Assembly (NCBI GenBank): GCA_016180235.1
Contig: JACPBQ010000003.1
Location: 62,001-126,000, forward strand
Source of the DNA: Candidatus Woesearchaeota archaeon
Lineage (GTDB): Archaea; Nanobdellota; Nanobdellia; Woesearchaeales; GW2011-AR4
Direction of reading: 5' to 3'
Length of the DNA: 64,000 nt
Shown piece by piece: positions 33,378 through 43,600 of this stretch. The number at the start of each line of letters is the position of its first letter. The first letter of the stretch is position 1. The position numbers and the translations under genes were made by a program. The notes under the pieces were generated by a model. That model was not told the origin of the DNA. It saw only the letters and a program-made list of their open reading frames with translations, and did no database searches.

Positions 33378-33554
33378 TTATTCTAGAGGCGGAAGTACAA
33401 AAAATGCAAATATAATCATCAATATCAGAAAAGGGATATAGATTATTAGTGTTGCTACAGAACTATAGCCTAAAACTGCAAAAGCTCTTTTTAAAAAATT
33501 ATCAGAATTTAACCATCCTTTATAGCTATGCGTATCCTTTTTTTTAGCAGCCAT
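33378..33554 (-). CDS. small membrane protein, 58 aa
   Basis: Starts MAAKKKDTHSYKGW and has one long hydrophobic segment (SVATLIIYIPFLILMIIFAF) ending PPLE. A TTATATATTTAAT box (33571-33583) lies about 27 nt upstream of the ATG, so the gene is probably real and leaderless. Family unknown. Confidence 0.65.
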   Translation of the reverse strand: MAAKKKDTHSYKGWLNSDNFLKRAFAVLGYSSVATLIIYIPFLILMIIFAFFVLPPLE

Positions 33555-33609
33555 ATCATACGCTATTTTGGATTAAATATATAATGTTTTCTTTTTGCAA
33601 TCTTTAATT

Positions 33610-33629
33610 GGGTATAACGGCATATACCC
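33610..33629. promoter_or_regulatory. inverted repeat upstream of pyrG
   Basis: GGGTATA (33610-33616), loop ACGGCA, TATACCC (33623-33629). It lies about 180 nt before pyrG and upstream of that gene's CTATTTATATTAAAAC box (near 33715-33730). It may be an operator or a terminator remnant; no partner is identified. Confidence 0.4.
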
Positions 33630-33794
33630 TGGCTACGGCTTATTTTTAGGTTTTGGCGCTCTGAAACGCCAGGAATCAAAAGCCATTATGAAACTTGAGC
33701 CAAAAAACCGCAAACTATTTATATTAAAACGCATTTTTTTATTAATGCAACTAACAAAAATTCATAATTCTTTTGTGCTTAGAGGTGGCTGTCT

Positions 33795-35513
33795 GTGACT
33801 AAATACATAGTGGTAGCTGGAGGCGTAATGTCCGGAGTTGGAAAAGGCGTTACAACAGCCTCAATAGCAAGAATTCTCTCGGAGCATGGCTTTAAAGTCA
33901 CTACAATAAAGATAGACCCCTACATTAATTATGATGCCGGCACTTTAAGGCCCACTGAGCACGGCGAGGTCTGGGTGACAGATGACGGAGGAGAGATAGA
34001 CCAGGATCTGGGGAATTACGAAAGGTTCCTTGATGTTGATGTCCCGAAAATAAACAACATAACCACCGGGCAGGTTTACAAGACAATAATAGACAAGGAA
34101 AGAAAAGGAGGCTATCTGGGCAAGACCGTGCAGTTTATCCCCCATGTGCCCGACGAGATAAAAAGAAGGATTACAGAAGCATCAAAAGGATATGACATCT
34201 CTATTGTCGAGATTGGAGGCACGATTGGAGATTATGAGAACATACCTTTCCTTTTTGCCATGAAGAGCATGGAAAGGGAGCTCGGCAAGGACAATGTGGT
34301 TTATGTCCTTATAACCTATCTTCCGATACCATCCCATATAGAGGAGATGAAAACAAAGCCTACACAGCAGGCAATAAGGCTTCTGGGAGAAACCGGGATA
34401 ATACCTGATTTCATAGTCTGCAGGGCAAAAAAGCCATTGGACAAGATAAGGAAGCAGAAGATAGAAACTTATGCAAACATACCCTCTGAGCACGTTATAT
34501 CGGAACCGGATATAGACACTATATATTCTATACCATTAGACCTTGAAAAAGAGCAGCTTGGCATCAAGATACTTAAGGAATTGAAATTAAAGCCGAAAAA
34601 AGAGCCTAACTGGAGCGAATGGAAAAAACTGGTAGGCAGGATAAAGCAGCCGAAGAAAACTGTCAAGGTCGCTATAGTCGGAAAATATGTCGAGATTGGA
34701 GACTATGATCTGGCAGACAGCTATGTGAGCGTCAACCAGGCATTAATCCATGCAGGTGCATCCCTGGATTTGGGGGTTGAAATTCATTGGGTTGACTCAA
34801 AAAGGTTCGAGGACAACAGCAAGAACATTGACGTCCTGAAAAACTATGACGGGATTATAGTGCCAGGAGGCTTCGGCGCTTCCGGAGTGGAGGGGAAGAT
34901 AAAAGCCGCTAATTATGCCCGCTTGAATAAAGTGCCTTATCTTGGCCTGTGTTATGGTTTGCAGTTAGCGGTTGTGGAATTTGCAAGGAATGTTTGCAGT
35001 ATTAAAAACGCAAACACGGCAGAAAATGCAAAAACCAATGCTCCTGTAATAGACATACTTCCAACGCAAAAAGAGCTGATGGAAAAATCGCAGTACGGAG
35101 GCACAATGCGCTTGGGTGCTTATGCCGCTGTTCTGAAGGAAAAGACGCAAGTCCTGAAGCTATATCGGGAAACAGGCAGATTGAAAGAAGATGGGGAAAA
35201 AATTGAAAAACTGAAGAAAGACAAGGAGCAGCAATTTAGGTTAGGGATTTTAGATCATAATAAAAATATAGTCTTGGAGAGGCACAGGCACAGGTATGAA
35301 GTCAATCCAAAATATATAGACATTCTGGAAAAAAACGGGTTGATTTTCTCCGGCTATCATTTGAGGGAGGATAAAACAAAACTGATGGAATATATTGAGT
35401 TAAAAAATCATCCTTTCTTTGTTGGAACGCAGGCCCATCCGGAATTTAAATCAAGATTAGGCAATCCAAGCCCGTTGTTTTACGGGTTTGTAAATGCGTG
35501 CGGAAAACGATAA
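33795..35513 (+). CDS. pyrG: CTP synthase
   Basis: Converts UTP to CTP using glutamine. The synthetase domain begins IVVAGGVMSGVGKGVTTASI with the P-loop. EVWVTDDGGEIDQDLGNYER and IVEIGGTIGDYE follow. The glutaminase domain carries VPGGFGASG, catalytic Cys in LGLCYGLQLAVVEFARN and the His/Glu of QAHPEFKSR. 572 residues, slightly longer than bacterial enzymes through an insert before the glutaminase His/Glu. The GTG start is set by AGAGGTGG about 8 nt upstream. Confidence 0.97.
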   Translation: MTKYIVVAGGVMSGVGKGVTTASIARILSEHGFKVTTIKIDPYINYDAGTLRPTEHGEVWVTDDGGEIDQDLGNYERFLDVDVPKINNITTGQVYKTIIDKERKGGYLGKTVQFIPHVPDEIKRRITEASKGYDISIVEIGGTIGDYENIPFLFAMKSMERELGKDNVVYVLITYLPIPSHIEEMKTKPTQQAIRLLGETGIIPDFIVCRAKKPLDKIRKQKIETYANIPSEHVISEPDIDTIYSIPLDLEKEQLGIKILKELKLKPKKEPNWSEWKKLVGRIKQPKKTVKVAIVGKYVEIGDYDLADSYVSVNQALIHAGASLDLGVEIHWVDSKRFEDNSKNIDVLKNYDGIIVPGGFGASGVEGKIKAANYARLNKVPYLGLCYGLQLAVVEFARNVCSIKNANTAENAKTNAPVIDILPTQKELMEKSQYGGTMRLGAYAAVLKEKTQVLKLYRETGRLKEDGEKIEKLKKDKEQQFRLGILDHNKNIVLERHRHRYEVNPKYIDILEKNGLIFSGYHLREDKTKLMEYIELKNHPFFVGTQAHPEFKSRLGNPSPLFYGFVNACGKR

Positions 35514-35566
35514 AGGACTGATTCTCCACCACAATCTTTATAAAACCGCTATTTTTCTTTTCCGGA

Positions 35567-36496
35567 ATGGAAGAATCACCTAAAAGCATGTTCTCCGGCA
35601 TTAAAAATATATACGAAAACCATTACAAGAAGCTGCTGATACTGCCTTTTGCGCTTCTTTTGGCAGCAATAATATTTATCGGCTATCATTTTGCAGCGAC
35701 AGGGGAAATAATCAGCAGGGATATAAGCCTGAAGGGCGGAGTCACTATAACTGTTTCTTCCGGGCAGGATGTCGATATAATGGCTTTGGAAGAGGCATTG
35801 TCCCTGAAATTCCCGGATAATGACCTGGCAACAAAATCGATAAGCCAGTTTGGGAAGCAAACAGGATTCATCGTGGAGGCTGACATAAGCCAGGAGCAGG
35901 TTAATGCCTTAATAGGGGAAATAGGAAATGCGCTAAGCAAAAAACTCCTGCCGCAGGATTATGCTGTTGAAGTTGTAGGCTCTTCTTTGGGCACATCATT
36001 CTTTAAGGAATTAAGCATTGCATTATTGATAGCATTTGTGTTTATGTCCCTGGTCGTCTTTATTTCTTTCAGGACATTTATCCCTTCTATTGCTGTTATT
36101 TTTGCGGCATTTTCTGATATGATAGTGACCTTGGCCTTCGTTAATTTATTTGGCATGAAAATAAGCGCAGCCGGCATAGCTGCTTTCCTGATGCTGATTG
36201 GCTATAGTGTTGATACGAACATTTTGCTGACAACAAGAGTCTTGAAAAGAAAGGAAGAAACAGAAATGGAAAGGATTTATGGGGCAATCAAAACAGGATT
36301 GATGATGTCTGCCACAGCTATTGTGGCTGCAATTGCCACTTTGCTGGTAACACAATCAGAAGTTATAAGGCAGATAATGCTGATTTTATTGATAGGATTA
36401 TTAGCAGATTTAATCTACACATGGATGCAAAATGTGGGGATTTTAAGGATTTATGCTGAAAGAAAGGCAAGGAAACGAAATGAATTACAAAGCTAA
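35567..36496 (+). CDS. secF: protein translocase subunit SecF
   Basis: Membrane component that assists protein export. A single N-terminal TM, a small outer domain (SRDISLKGGVTITV), then five TMs with VVGSSLGTSFFKELSIALLI, FSDMIVTLAFVNLFG and GYSVDTNILLTTRV, the SecF signature. 309 residues. Its end overlaps the SecD start by 17 nt; the SecF-then-SecD order is as seen in other archaea. Confidence 0.94.
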   Translation: MEESPKSMFSGIKNIYENHYKKLLILPFALLLAAIIFIGYHFAATGEIISRDISLKGGVTITVSSGQDVDIMALEEALSLKFPDNDLATKSISQFGKQTGFIVEADISQEQVNALIGEIGNALSKKLLPQDYAVEVVGSSLGTSFFKELSIALLIAFVFMSLVVFISFRTFIPSIAVIFAAFSDMIVTLAFVNLFGMKISAAGIAAFLMLIGYSVDTNILLTTRVLKRKEETEMERIYGAIKTGLMMSATAIVAAIATLLVTQSEVIRQIMLILLIGLLADLIYTWMQNVGILRIYAERKARKRNELQS

Positions 36497-38198
36497 GCAG
36501 ATAATAAGGAATGTAAGGGTAATAATATTTTTGGTTTTATTAGTGTTAGCGGTTGTTGCTATCAATCCCAGACCCTGGGTGGATGGTGTTGCAATAAGGA
36601 GCGTAACAGCAAATTCAGCCGCTATAGAAGCCGGGCTTCAGCAGCCTTCTCCGACAATAAGCCCTGTGAACCGGGAGAGGATTTTGGAAATCAACAATAT
36701 GCCCATTAAATCAGCAGAGGACTATTACAATTTTGCAAATTCGCTGAAAATAAACCAGTCATTGCAGATTAAAACAAGCAAGGCATTGTACAGGCTGAAA
36801 GTAAGGGAAAGCATAGAAATCATGGAGCTGAATGAAACAGAGAAAAAAGAAGTTGAGGAAGTAATCATTAGAAATGAGACTATTGATGGGATTTTAATTC
36901 AAAATAATGAAACGATAAAAAAAATTATCGAAGTCCCGAAAACAATGGAGATAAGCAAAGGGCCGGAAGACATCGGGATAAGGGTTTTCAATGCGCCAAA
37001 AACAAACGTAAGGAAAGGCTTGGATCTGCAGGGAGGCACAAGAGTTTTGCTGCAGCCAGAAGTAATTTTAGCTCCACAGGACCTGCAGACTTTGATAGAC
37101 AACATGGAGGAGAGGCTTAATGTCTATGGCCTGAGCGATTTGATAATAAGGGACGCTTCTGATTTGAGCGGCAACCAGTATATTCTAGTTGAGATTGCAG
37201 GGGCGACAGAAGAGGAAATCAGGGATTTGCTGGCCAAGCAGGGCAAGTTTGAGGCAAAAATAGCGAACCAGACAGTCTTTGTTGGCGGCAAAGATATTGT
37301 TTTTGTCTGCAGGTCAGCAGACTGCGCAGGAATAGACCCTAATGCCGGCTGCTCCCTTTCAGGAGGCCAGGAAATATGCAGGTTCCGCTTTTCTATATCA
37401 ATAACCCCTGAAGCTGCGCAAAAGCAGGCAGATGTAACCAGAGTTATACCTGTAGCTGCAGACAACAATCGCTACTTGTCCGAGCCGTTGGAGCTTTATC
37501 TTGATGACGCTAAGGTTGACGAGCTTAACATAGGCGTTGAGCTACAAGGCAGCGCAACAACCGAGATACAGATTTCAGGCAGCGGCGCCGGCTCTAACCA
37601 GCAGCAGGCGCTTTTTGATGCGTTGAGCAACATGAAAAGGCTGCAGACAATCCTTATCACGGGCTCTTTGCCTATAAAGCTCAATATAGTCAAGATAGAT
37701 TCTATAAGCCCGCTGCTTGGGGAGGAGTTTTTGAGAAATGCGATAATTGCAGCTGCTTTGTCCCTGGCAGTTGTTTCTGCCGCAATATTTGCAAGGTACA
37801 GGAGATTTGTTATTTCAATACCGATTGTTATTGTTTCAGCCTCTGAAATTGTTTTGCTGCTGGGCTTGGCCGCTGTAATCGGGTGGAATATAGACCTTGC
37901 GGCAATTGCAGGAATCATAATAACTGTAGGAACTGGAGTTAACCACCAGATTATCATAACGGACGAAACTTTAAGAGGGGAAAGGTTTGCGGTGAACTGG
38001 AAGGAAAAGATCAAAAGAGCCTTCTCCATCATAATGACCTCTTATTTTACGGTGTTTGTGGCTTTGCTGCCATTGATATTTGCCGGAGCCGGATTGCTGA
38101 AGGGCTTTGCGATAATAACAATTTTAGGAGCATCTATAGGTGTATTTATCTCAAGGCCGGTATTTGCGAGAGTGATAGAAATATTATTAAGGAGTTAG
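36480..38198 (+). CDS. secD: protein translocase subunit SecD
   Basis: The ATG at 36480 (MNYKAKQIIRNVRVIIF) is preferred to an ATG 27 nt earlier inside secF because it places the start just before TM1 and after a purine-rich site. The P1 domain carries GLDLQGGTRVLLQ; the C-terminal TM bundle has GEEFLRNAIIAAALSLAVVS, AGIIITVGTGVNHQIIITDE and a final six-TM region. There is a PDZ-like segment near 40-90. 572 residues, normal for archaeal SecD. Confidence 0.94.
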   Translation: MNYKAKQIIRNVRVIIFLVLLVLAVVAINPRPWVDGVAIRSVTANSAAIEAGLQQPSPTISPVNRERILEINNMPIKSAEDYYNFANSLKINQSLQIKTSKALYRLKVRESIEIMELNETEKKEVEEVIIRNETIDGILIQNNETIKKIIEVPKTMEISKGPEDIGIRVFNAPKTNVRKGLDLQGGTRVLLQPEVILAPQDLQTLIDNMEERLNVYGLSDLIIRDASDLSGNQYILVEIAGATEEEIRDLLAKQGKFEAKIANQTVFVGGKDIVFVCRSADCAGIDPNAGCSLSGGQEICRFRFSISITPEAAQKQADVTRVIPVAADNNRYLSEPLELYLDDAKVDELNIGVELQGSATTEIQISGSGAGSNQQQALFDALSNMKRLQTILITGSLPIKLNIVKIDSISPLLGEEFLRNAIIAAALSLAVVSAAIFARYRRFVISIPIVIVSASEIVLLLGLAAVIGWNIDLAAIAGIIITVGTGVNHQIIITDETLRGERFAVNWKEKIKRAFSIIMTSYFTVFVALLPLIFAGAGLLKGFAIITILGASIGVFISRPVFARVIEILLRS

Positions 38199-38255
38199 AA
38201 AACAATTAGGTTCGCAAAATCAGAGATTTTCGGATATAATGATTATTTTTTCAAT

Positions 38256-38390
38256 GGTTTTTGATAAAACCTGGAAAAATGAAATTTTTCAAATGCCCTA
38301 ACTATAATAGGGGACATAAATAATTAATCATAAATAACCCCTATTATGTTTAGAAAACCTAACAAAATTATTAAAAACTTAGGTTTTCTA
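38256..38390. terminator. cluster of four hairpins downstream of secD
   Basis: In order: GGTTTT/AAAACC (38256-38271), GAAAAAT-GAA-ATTTTTC (38274-38290), ATAATAGGGG/CCCCTATTAT (38304-38347, 24-nt loop) and TAGAAAACCTAA/TTAGGTTTTCTA (38351-38390, 16-nt loop). The last two are 10- and 12-bp perfect stems in a gap of about 250 nt without genes. They could end the secFD transcript or regulate the SMR-type pair that follows. Confidence 0.55.
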
Positions 38391-38452
38391 TTATAATTAA
38401 AATCGATATTAAAAAATGAAATAGCAAATAACTGGGAAAGATAGGATAAAAA

Positions 38453-38830
38453 ATGTCAACAAAGCTTTGGGCAATGGGGATGGTTTTGTTCTGCACTTTG
38501 CTTACCTCCACAGCCCAGCTGTTCTATAAATTCGGTTCAGAAACTCTGGAGTTCAATTTTTTCAGCATAGCAACTAACATAAATCTGATTGCCGGATTGG
38601 CATTGTACGCTGTAGGGGGCACAATCCTGATCCTGAGCTTTAGGGGAGGAGAAGTCTCAACTTTGTATCCGATAATCGCAACAAGCTATATATGGGTCAG
38701 CTTCTTATCAATCTATTTCTTGGGCGAGCAAATGAACATTTTCAAATGGGCCGGAGTTCTTACGATAATAAGCGGCATAATTTTGATAGGTTATGGCAGC
38801 AGCAAAGAAGCCCCTGCCGGAGTGATATAA
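38453..38830 (+). CDS. SMR/EamA-type four-TM transporter subunit (1)
   Basis: Four TMs: AMGMVLFCTLLTSTAQLFYK, IAGLALYAVGGTILILSF, STLYPIIATSYIWVSFLSIY and WAGVLTIISGIILIGYG, the EmrE/ArnE-like half of the drug/metabolite transporter superfamily. 125 residues. It is followed after 1 nt by a paralogue, so a heterodimer is likely. Substrate unknown. Confidence 0.83.
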   Translation: MSTKLWAMGMVLFCTLLTSTAQLFYKFGSETLEFNFFSIATNINLIAGLALYAVGGTILILSFRGGEVSTLYPIIATSYIWVSFLSIYFLGEQMNIFKWAGVLTIISGIILIGYGSSKEAPAGVI

Positions 38831-38831
38831 A

Positions 38832-39182
38832 ATGGCCACTCAATTATGGGCGATTGGACTGGTGGTTTTCGCAACTTTAGTCGGTGCTTTTGGCCCTATA
38901 TTACTGAAAAAGGCATCTGAAAAAAAACTGTCAAGGATAAGCTCTTTGATGAGGAACTACCATCTTATGGGCGGTGTCGCTTTATACGGAATCAGCACCG
39001 TAATGTTCATACCGGCATTGAAAGGCGGCGAGCTTTCTGTTTTGTACCCTTTTGTCTCATTGGTTTACATATGGGTAAGCTTATTGTCAGTTAAATTTTT
39101 GGGCGAGAAAATGAACGCTTTAAAGTGGCTTGGTGTTGTTTTGATTATTGTTGGAGTAAGCTTTATCGGCCTTGGGAGCTAA
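38832..39182 (+). CDS. SMR/EamA-type four-TM transporter subunit (2)
   Basis: Paralogue of the preceding gene (VVFATLVGAFGPILLKKASE, ISTVMFIPALKGGELSVLYP, WLGVVLIIVGVSFIGLGS). 116 residues. It ends with a 4-nt overlap with the convergent phosphoribosyltransferase gene. Heterodimeric SMR pairs export cations or lipid-linked sugars; which one applies cannot be told here. Confidence 0.83.
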   Translation: MATQLWAIGLVVFATLVGAFGPILLKKASEKKLSRISSLMRNYHLMGGVALYGISTVMFIPALKGGELSVLYPFVSLVYIWVSLLSVKFLGEKMNALKWLGVVLIIVGVSFIGLGS

Positions 39183-39817
39183 TGCTCAAATTTCTTTGCC
39201 TCTTCAAGATAACGCTTGACATCCTCATCTTCCAGCTGCTGGAAATCCCGGTAAAAGCTTCCGACAGAGCCGAAAAATGCAGGAATATGCAAACAGATAA
39301 TTTCATCCGCTGATTTCTTGGCTTCTTCGAAGCTGTCTTTGGCAGCGACAGGGAATGCTACTATGAGCTTTTTAGGCTTCTGGCTTTTTGCATAATCTAT
39401 TGCAGCCATCATTGTGAATCCTGTGGCTAAGCCGTCATCCACAATTATCACAATCTTGTTTTTCAGCTCAGGTATTTTTCCTTTCGTGTATTCCTTGTAC
39501 CTCCTTATTATCTCTTTTGAAAGGTCCTTGACAGCGGTTTTTATGTATTCCCCTCCTGCCTCTGCCGCATACCTTTCGCTTACGCTGTAATGGCCTTTAG
39601 GCCCCACAGCCCCTATGGCAAATTCAGGGTCTGAAGGATAGCCTATCTTCTTGGTAACGAGGACGCTTAATGGAATCTTTAGCTCTTTGGCCACTTCAAA
39701 AGCAGCCTCTATGCCTCCCCTCGGAATTCCCAGGATTATTGCGTCCTTTTTGCCTTTGTATTTTTTCAGCTTTTCCGCAAGCCTTTTCCCGGCTTCGTGC
39801 CTGTCGGCAAAATGCAT
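39179..39817 (-). CDS. phosphoribosyltransferase-fold protein
   Basis: The start is placed at ATG 39817 (MHFADRHEAGKRLAEKL) because a TATATAAATATATA box near 39838-39851 lies about 27 nt upstream; a longer open frame would begin before the promoter. The PRPP-binding motif is VIIVDDGLATGFTM; ILGIPRGGIEAAFEVAKEL gives the first strand. It matches the family of predicted phosphoribosyltransferases often annotated as erythromycin esterase-associated PRTases. 212 residues. Confidence 0.85.
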   Translation of the reverse strand: MHFADRHEAGKRLAEKLKKYKGKKDAIILGIPRGGIEAAFEVAKELKIPLSVLVTKKIGYPSDPEFAIGAVGPKGHYSVSERYAAEAGGEYIKTAVKDLSKEIIRRYKEYTKGKIPELKNKIVIIVDDGLATGFTMMAAIDYAKSQKPKKLIVAFPVAAKDSFEEAKKSADEIICLHIPAFFGSVGSFYRDFQQLEDEDVKRYLEEAKKFEH

Positions 39818-39958
39818 TTTTAGCAATACTCTCGGTATATATTTATATATGCAAGGGTATATGGAAGTATTCAAACTTTTCTGTTTTTGCTGCTGCCAAG
39901 CCAAATCTTTCTGGAGATTCAGAAACATTTAAATAAAAACATAAGCATAATCCGCGCA

Positions 39959-40642
39959 ATGCCAAAGACAATAATACTATCTCTTGGAGGCTCTTTAATT
40001 GCTCCTGAGAAGATAGACATCAATTTTCTTAAGAATTTCAAAAAATCCGTTGAAAAATATGTCAAAAAAAATTGCCGTTTTGTGATTGTATGCGGCGGAG
40101 GCTCAATAGCAAGGAAATTCCAGAAAGCAGCATCTAAAAAGAAGAATATTGCCGTAAGGGATTTGGACTGGCTGGGGATATATGCAACCATGATAAATGC
40201 AAATTTCGTCAAGCAGGTTTTCGGAAACACAGCGGAAAAAAATATTATCCAGAATCCAACAAAAAAAATCAGTTCAAATAAAAAAATCATATTGGCATCA
40301 GGCTGGAAGCCGGGCTGGAGCACGGATTATGATGCAGTTTTATTGGCAAGAAACCTCGGGGCAAGGACAGTGATAAACATGAGCAACATTGATTTTGTCT
40401 ATGATAAAGATCCAAAAAAATACAAAAATGCGAGAAAAATAAAGAATGTATGCTGGAGGCATTACAGAAAATTAATAGCGAAAAAATGGACTGCGGGATT
40501 GAATGCTCCCTTTGACCCGATAGCTGCAAGAGAAGCGGATAAATTAAAGCTCAAAGTCATTATTATCGGGAAAAATCTTGGCAATTTTGAGAATTTGCTG
40601 GATAATAAGGGGTTTAATGGAACGATTGTTGAGAATTGCTAG
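39959..40642 (+). CDS. pyrH: archaeal UMP kinase
   Basis: Amino-acid-kinase-fold enzyme making UDP. IILSLGGSLIAPE, VCGGGSIARKFQ, LDWLGIYATMINANF and ASGWKPGWSTDYDAV match archaeal PyrH. The ATG at 39959 (MPKT) is chosen because ACATTTAAATAAA lies about 27 nt upstream; the frame extends further up but before that box. 227 residues is normal. Acts in the same pyrimidine path as the CTP synthase 4.4 kb away. Confidence 0.92.
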   Translation: MPKTIILSLGGSLIAPEKIDINFLKNFKKSVEKYVKKNCRFVIVCGGGSIARKFQKAASKKKNIAVRDLDWLGIYATMINANFVKQVFGNTAEKNIIQNPTKKISSNKKIILASGWKPGWSTDYDAVLLARNLGARTVINMSNIDFVYDKDPKKYKNARKIKNVCWRHYRKLIAKKWTAGLNAPFDPIAAREADKLKLKVIIIGKNLGNFENLLDNKGFNGTIVENC

Positions 40643-40646
40643 ATTG

Positions 40647-43600
40647 CTATTTTCTTGAAAAGAACTTGTAATAAAAGAACGTGCCAAGAATGACTATAGC
40701 AAAGACTATTGCAGCTCCAATGGCCCCATTTTTTATATTCCCTGAACTGCCGATAACAGCGCCGGTTATCTGATTTTTACTTTCTTCAGTTTCGGCTGCA
40801 TCATTTACACTTTCTTCCGCTCCCTTGATCTCTTGTTTCAGCTCTTGAATTACTTCGCATTTTCTTGCCATAGCAGGTGCATTATCCATTGTAGGGCATT
40901 CTTCACTCTGGCTGTGCTGGGCTACCTTAACAAAATCACATTTTCTTGTCTCCCAGCCTGCTTCGCAAGCAGACCAGTCTGAGCAGCTCCAGTCCATATT
41001 GCATGTGTATGAAATGCCTGAGCCGCCACCGCCTCCTCCACCACCTCCGGCTCCACCGCCGGAGCTTCCGCCGTCGGAACTGCCGGAATCATCCGAAGGC
41101 TTTGAATATTCTATCTGTTTTGCTCCGGAATGTTTTAATCCTGTTACTGCATACAATTGGCTGGATGAATTGTATGTGCAAGTATATCCGTTTTGGGCTG
41201 TCCCGTCGCATTCAATCTTAAACTCGTTTGTGGCATCGCATGAGTCGCTTATGTCAGAGACCCACTCGATTTCTGCATCCTTTATGCATATGCCGTTTAC
41301 ACCATCATTTACCTTTTCCATATATGCTGTTTTTGTAAATCCATCTGGAAGCTTAAGACCGGAAATAATTGTTGCTCCTGTTGTGGAGTTTGAGGCATTT
41401 AATATCGAAAGGTTTGTCAGGTCAAGCTTGATATCGGATGAAAAATCAAAGTCAAACTCCAGCAGTTTTTTCTCTCCCATGCGAATTTCGACTCTCTCAG
41501 TGCTGCTAAAATTCTTGGATATGTTGGAGTCCCTTCCTATCATAAAGCTTATATTTTTGAAATCGGTATTAATATTGCTTAAGTTGCCTTTCACGGCATC
41601 AAGAGCATCATCTATGCCATCATTGTCCAAATCGTTGTCCTCGTGGTCAGGGATGCCGTCATTGTCTGTATCTCTCAATTCAGTTGTAAAATTCCATAGA
41701 TAATCTTCTTTCAAGTTAGCCCCCGGAGTGCTTTTTATATCTGTTGTTAGGTTAACAATATAAGTGGTATTATGCTTAAGAAACATTATTGGGTTGAATA
41801 CGACTTCTTTTCCATCTTTAACGTTGATTATTCCATTGATAGTCTCTCCTGATAAGTCTTTAATAATAACGCCTTTCTTTAGAAAGTCCTTATTAATCTC
41901 CTGGTTAAAAGTTGTTATTATATCATCTTTTACGCTAATGTTTACACTCCCATTTTTGGGAGTGTTTGATGTTACGTATAAGTTTGCAGCAACTGTGAAT
42001 TTTAAGTGCTGAGTGGAATTTTTGCCAAAAGAATCCCTGCATATTATATCTATTGTATGATCCTCATCTTCAAGATTGTTTAGTGTTTTTTTGTATTTAT
42101 CCTCAGTCTGCCCTCCTGTTATAAAGACTTGTGGCACTCTTTGGCTTTGTGGGTATTCAATTATCAATTCTGTGACATTTTCTGATGTATCGGCTAACTG
42201 CACTTTCGCCCCGTAGCTTGTATATGCATACTGGTTATTCTCATCGTCATCAGGCGTCCTGAAGCTGTGCTTTTGATTGTTATTTAATGCCAGATTTACT
42301 TTTCCATCGGATGCGCTTATGTCAAAAATTAGGCTTGTGGGCTTTAAGTCATCAACATCATCAGGATTTGGCGTATCAACTTTTACAGTTATGATATTAG
42401 TTGAAATGTTTGTTATATTTATTTCAGCGCCATAAATAGAATTCAATGTGACCTGATTATTGCCTATGCTGCCCTTTCCATCCAAATCCACCAGAATATC
42501 AAAATCATTGGAAGAAGTTGATGAAGAATTATATACCCTGAATGTTCCTCCACCAAGCTTAATCTGGGCTATATCACTATTGCTACTAACCAAGAGCCTT
42601 TCAAGTCTTTCTCCGCTTCCCAGGTCGTCAAATTTAATTAATGGATTATCGGCACTAACCTTATCCGCTCCCCTGTATCTCAAGGCATAGCTTTTTCTTT
42701 TTCCATTGGTGTCGCTTTCATCAGTTACGATGAAATAGTCATCCTTGGTTATTGTCTTGTTTTCTTGGACTATCAAATTGTTGTCATTATCACCAAATTT
42801 AAGCTCTGAACCACCAGCAGCATGGGCAATGGGGAAAGTTGCAGTGTTTCCGCTGCCATCCCTGAATTCAAGATTGTAATCGTCAGTTCCGCTTGTCTTT
42901 ATCTTAATATTATTTACAGGCTCATAACTAAGGCCCTTATACTCAATATCCCAGTTTTTGTTAAAAAGCAACTCCGGCTCATCAAGCTCTGGATTCTCGC
43001 TCAGCTTTCCATCTGCAGGAACATAATAATCATCGTCTGCAGTCATGTTTACCTCAATATTATCGATACTAAATGTGGAATTGTCATCGCTTCCCATGAT
43101 TTTTACATAAGCACCATCAATTGTCTCATCATCAGCTTTCAGCTCATAGCTGCTTTTCGTATCTCTTATGTCATCATCCCTAAGCTCTGTTTTTTCCCTA
43201 CCTAGATAAAAAGTAGCACTATGTATCCCTCCGGCATAATCCTGGTACAATATGTCTGCTACAAGAATTGTTGTCCTGTCAGACAAAGTTTGGCTTTCCC
43301 CTTTGGCCATGTCTTTTGTTGCCGTTCCGTTTATTGTGAATTTTGCACTGTCCGAATCAGCAAAATCTAGTGTAATTTCATAGTCCTTGCTGTTTACAGT
43401 GTAAGTTTTTGTATTCCCTTCCAGCAAAGTATCTTTAACTGCGTTGGCTAACAAAACAAGATTTATACTATTTCCCACAGACGAAAGCCTTTTTGCGCTT
43501 GCAATTACATAGCTGCCTAACATCATTTCAAGAGTCACACCTTCAAAATCTCCCAAATACAAACCATCAGCTGCTTGAGTTCCTAAGCTATCCTCCACAT

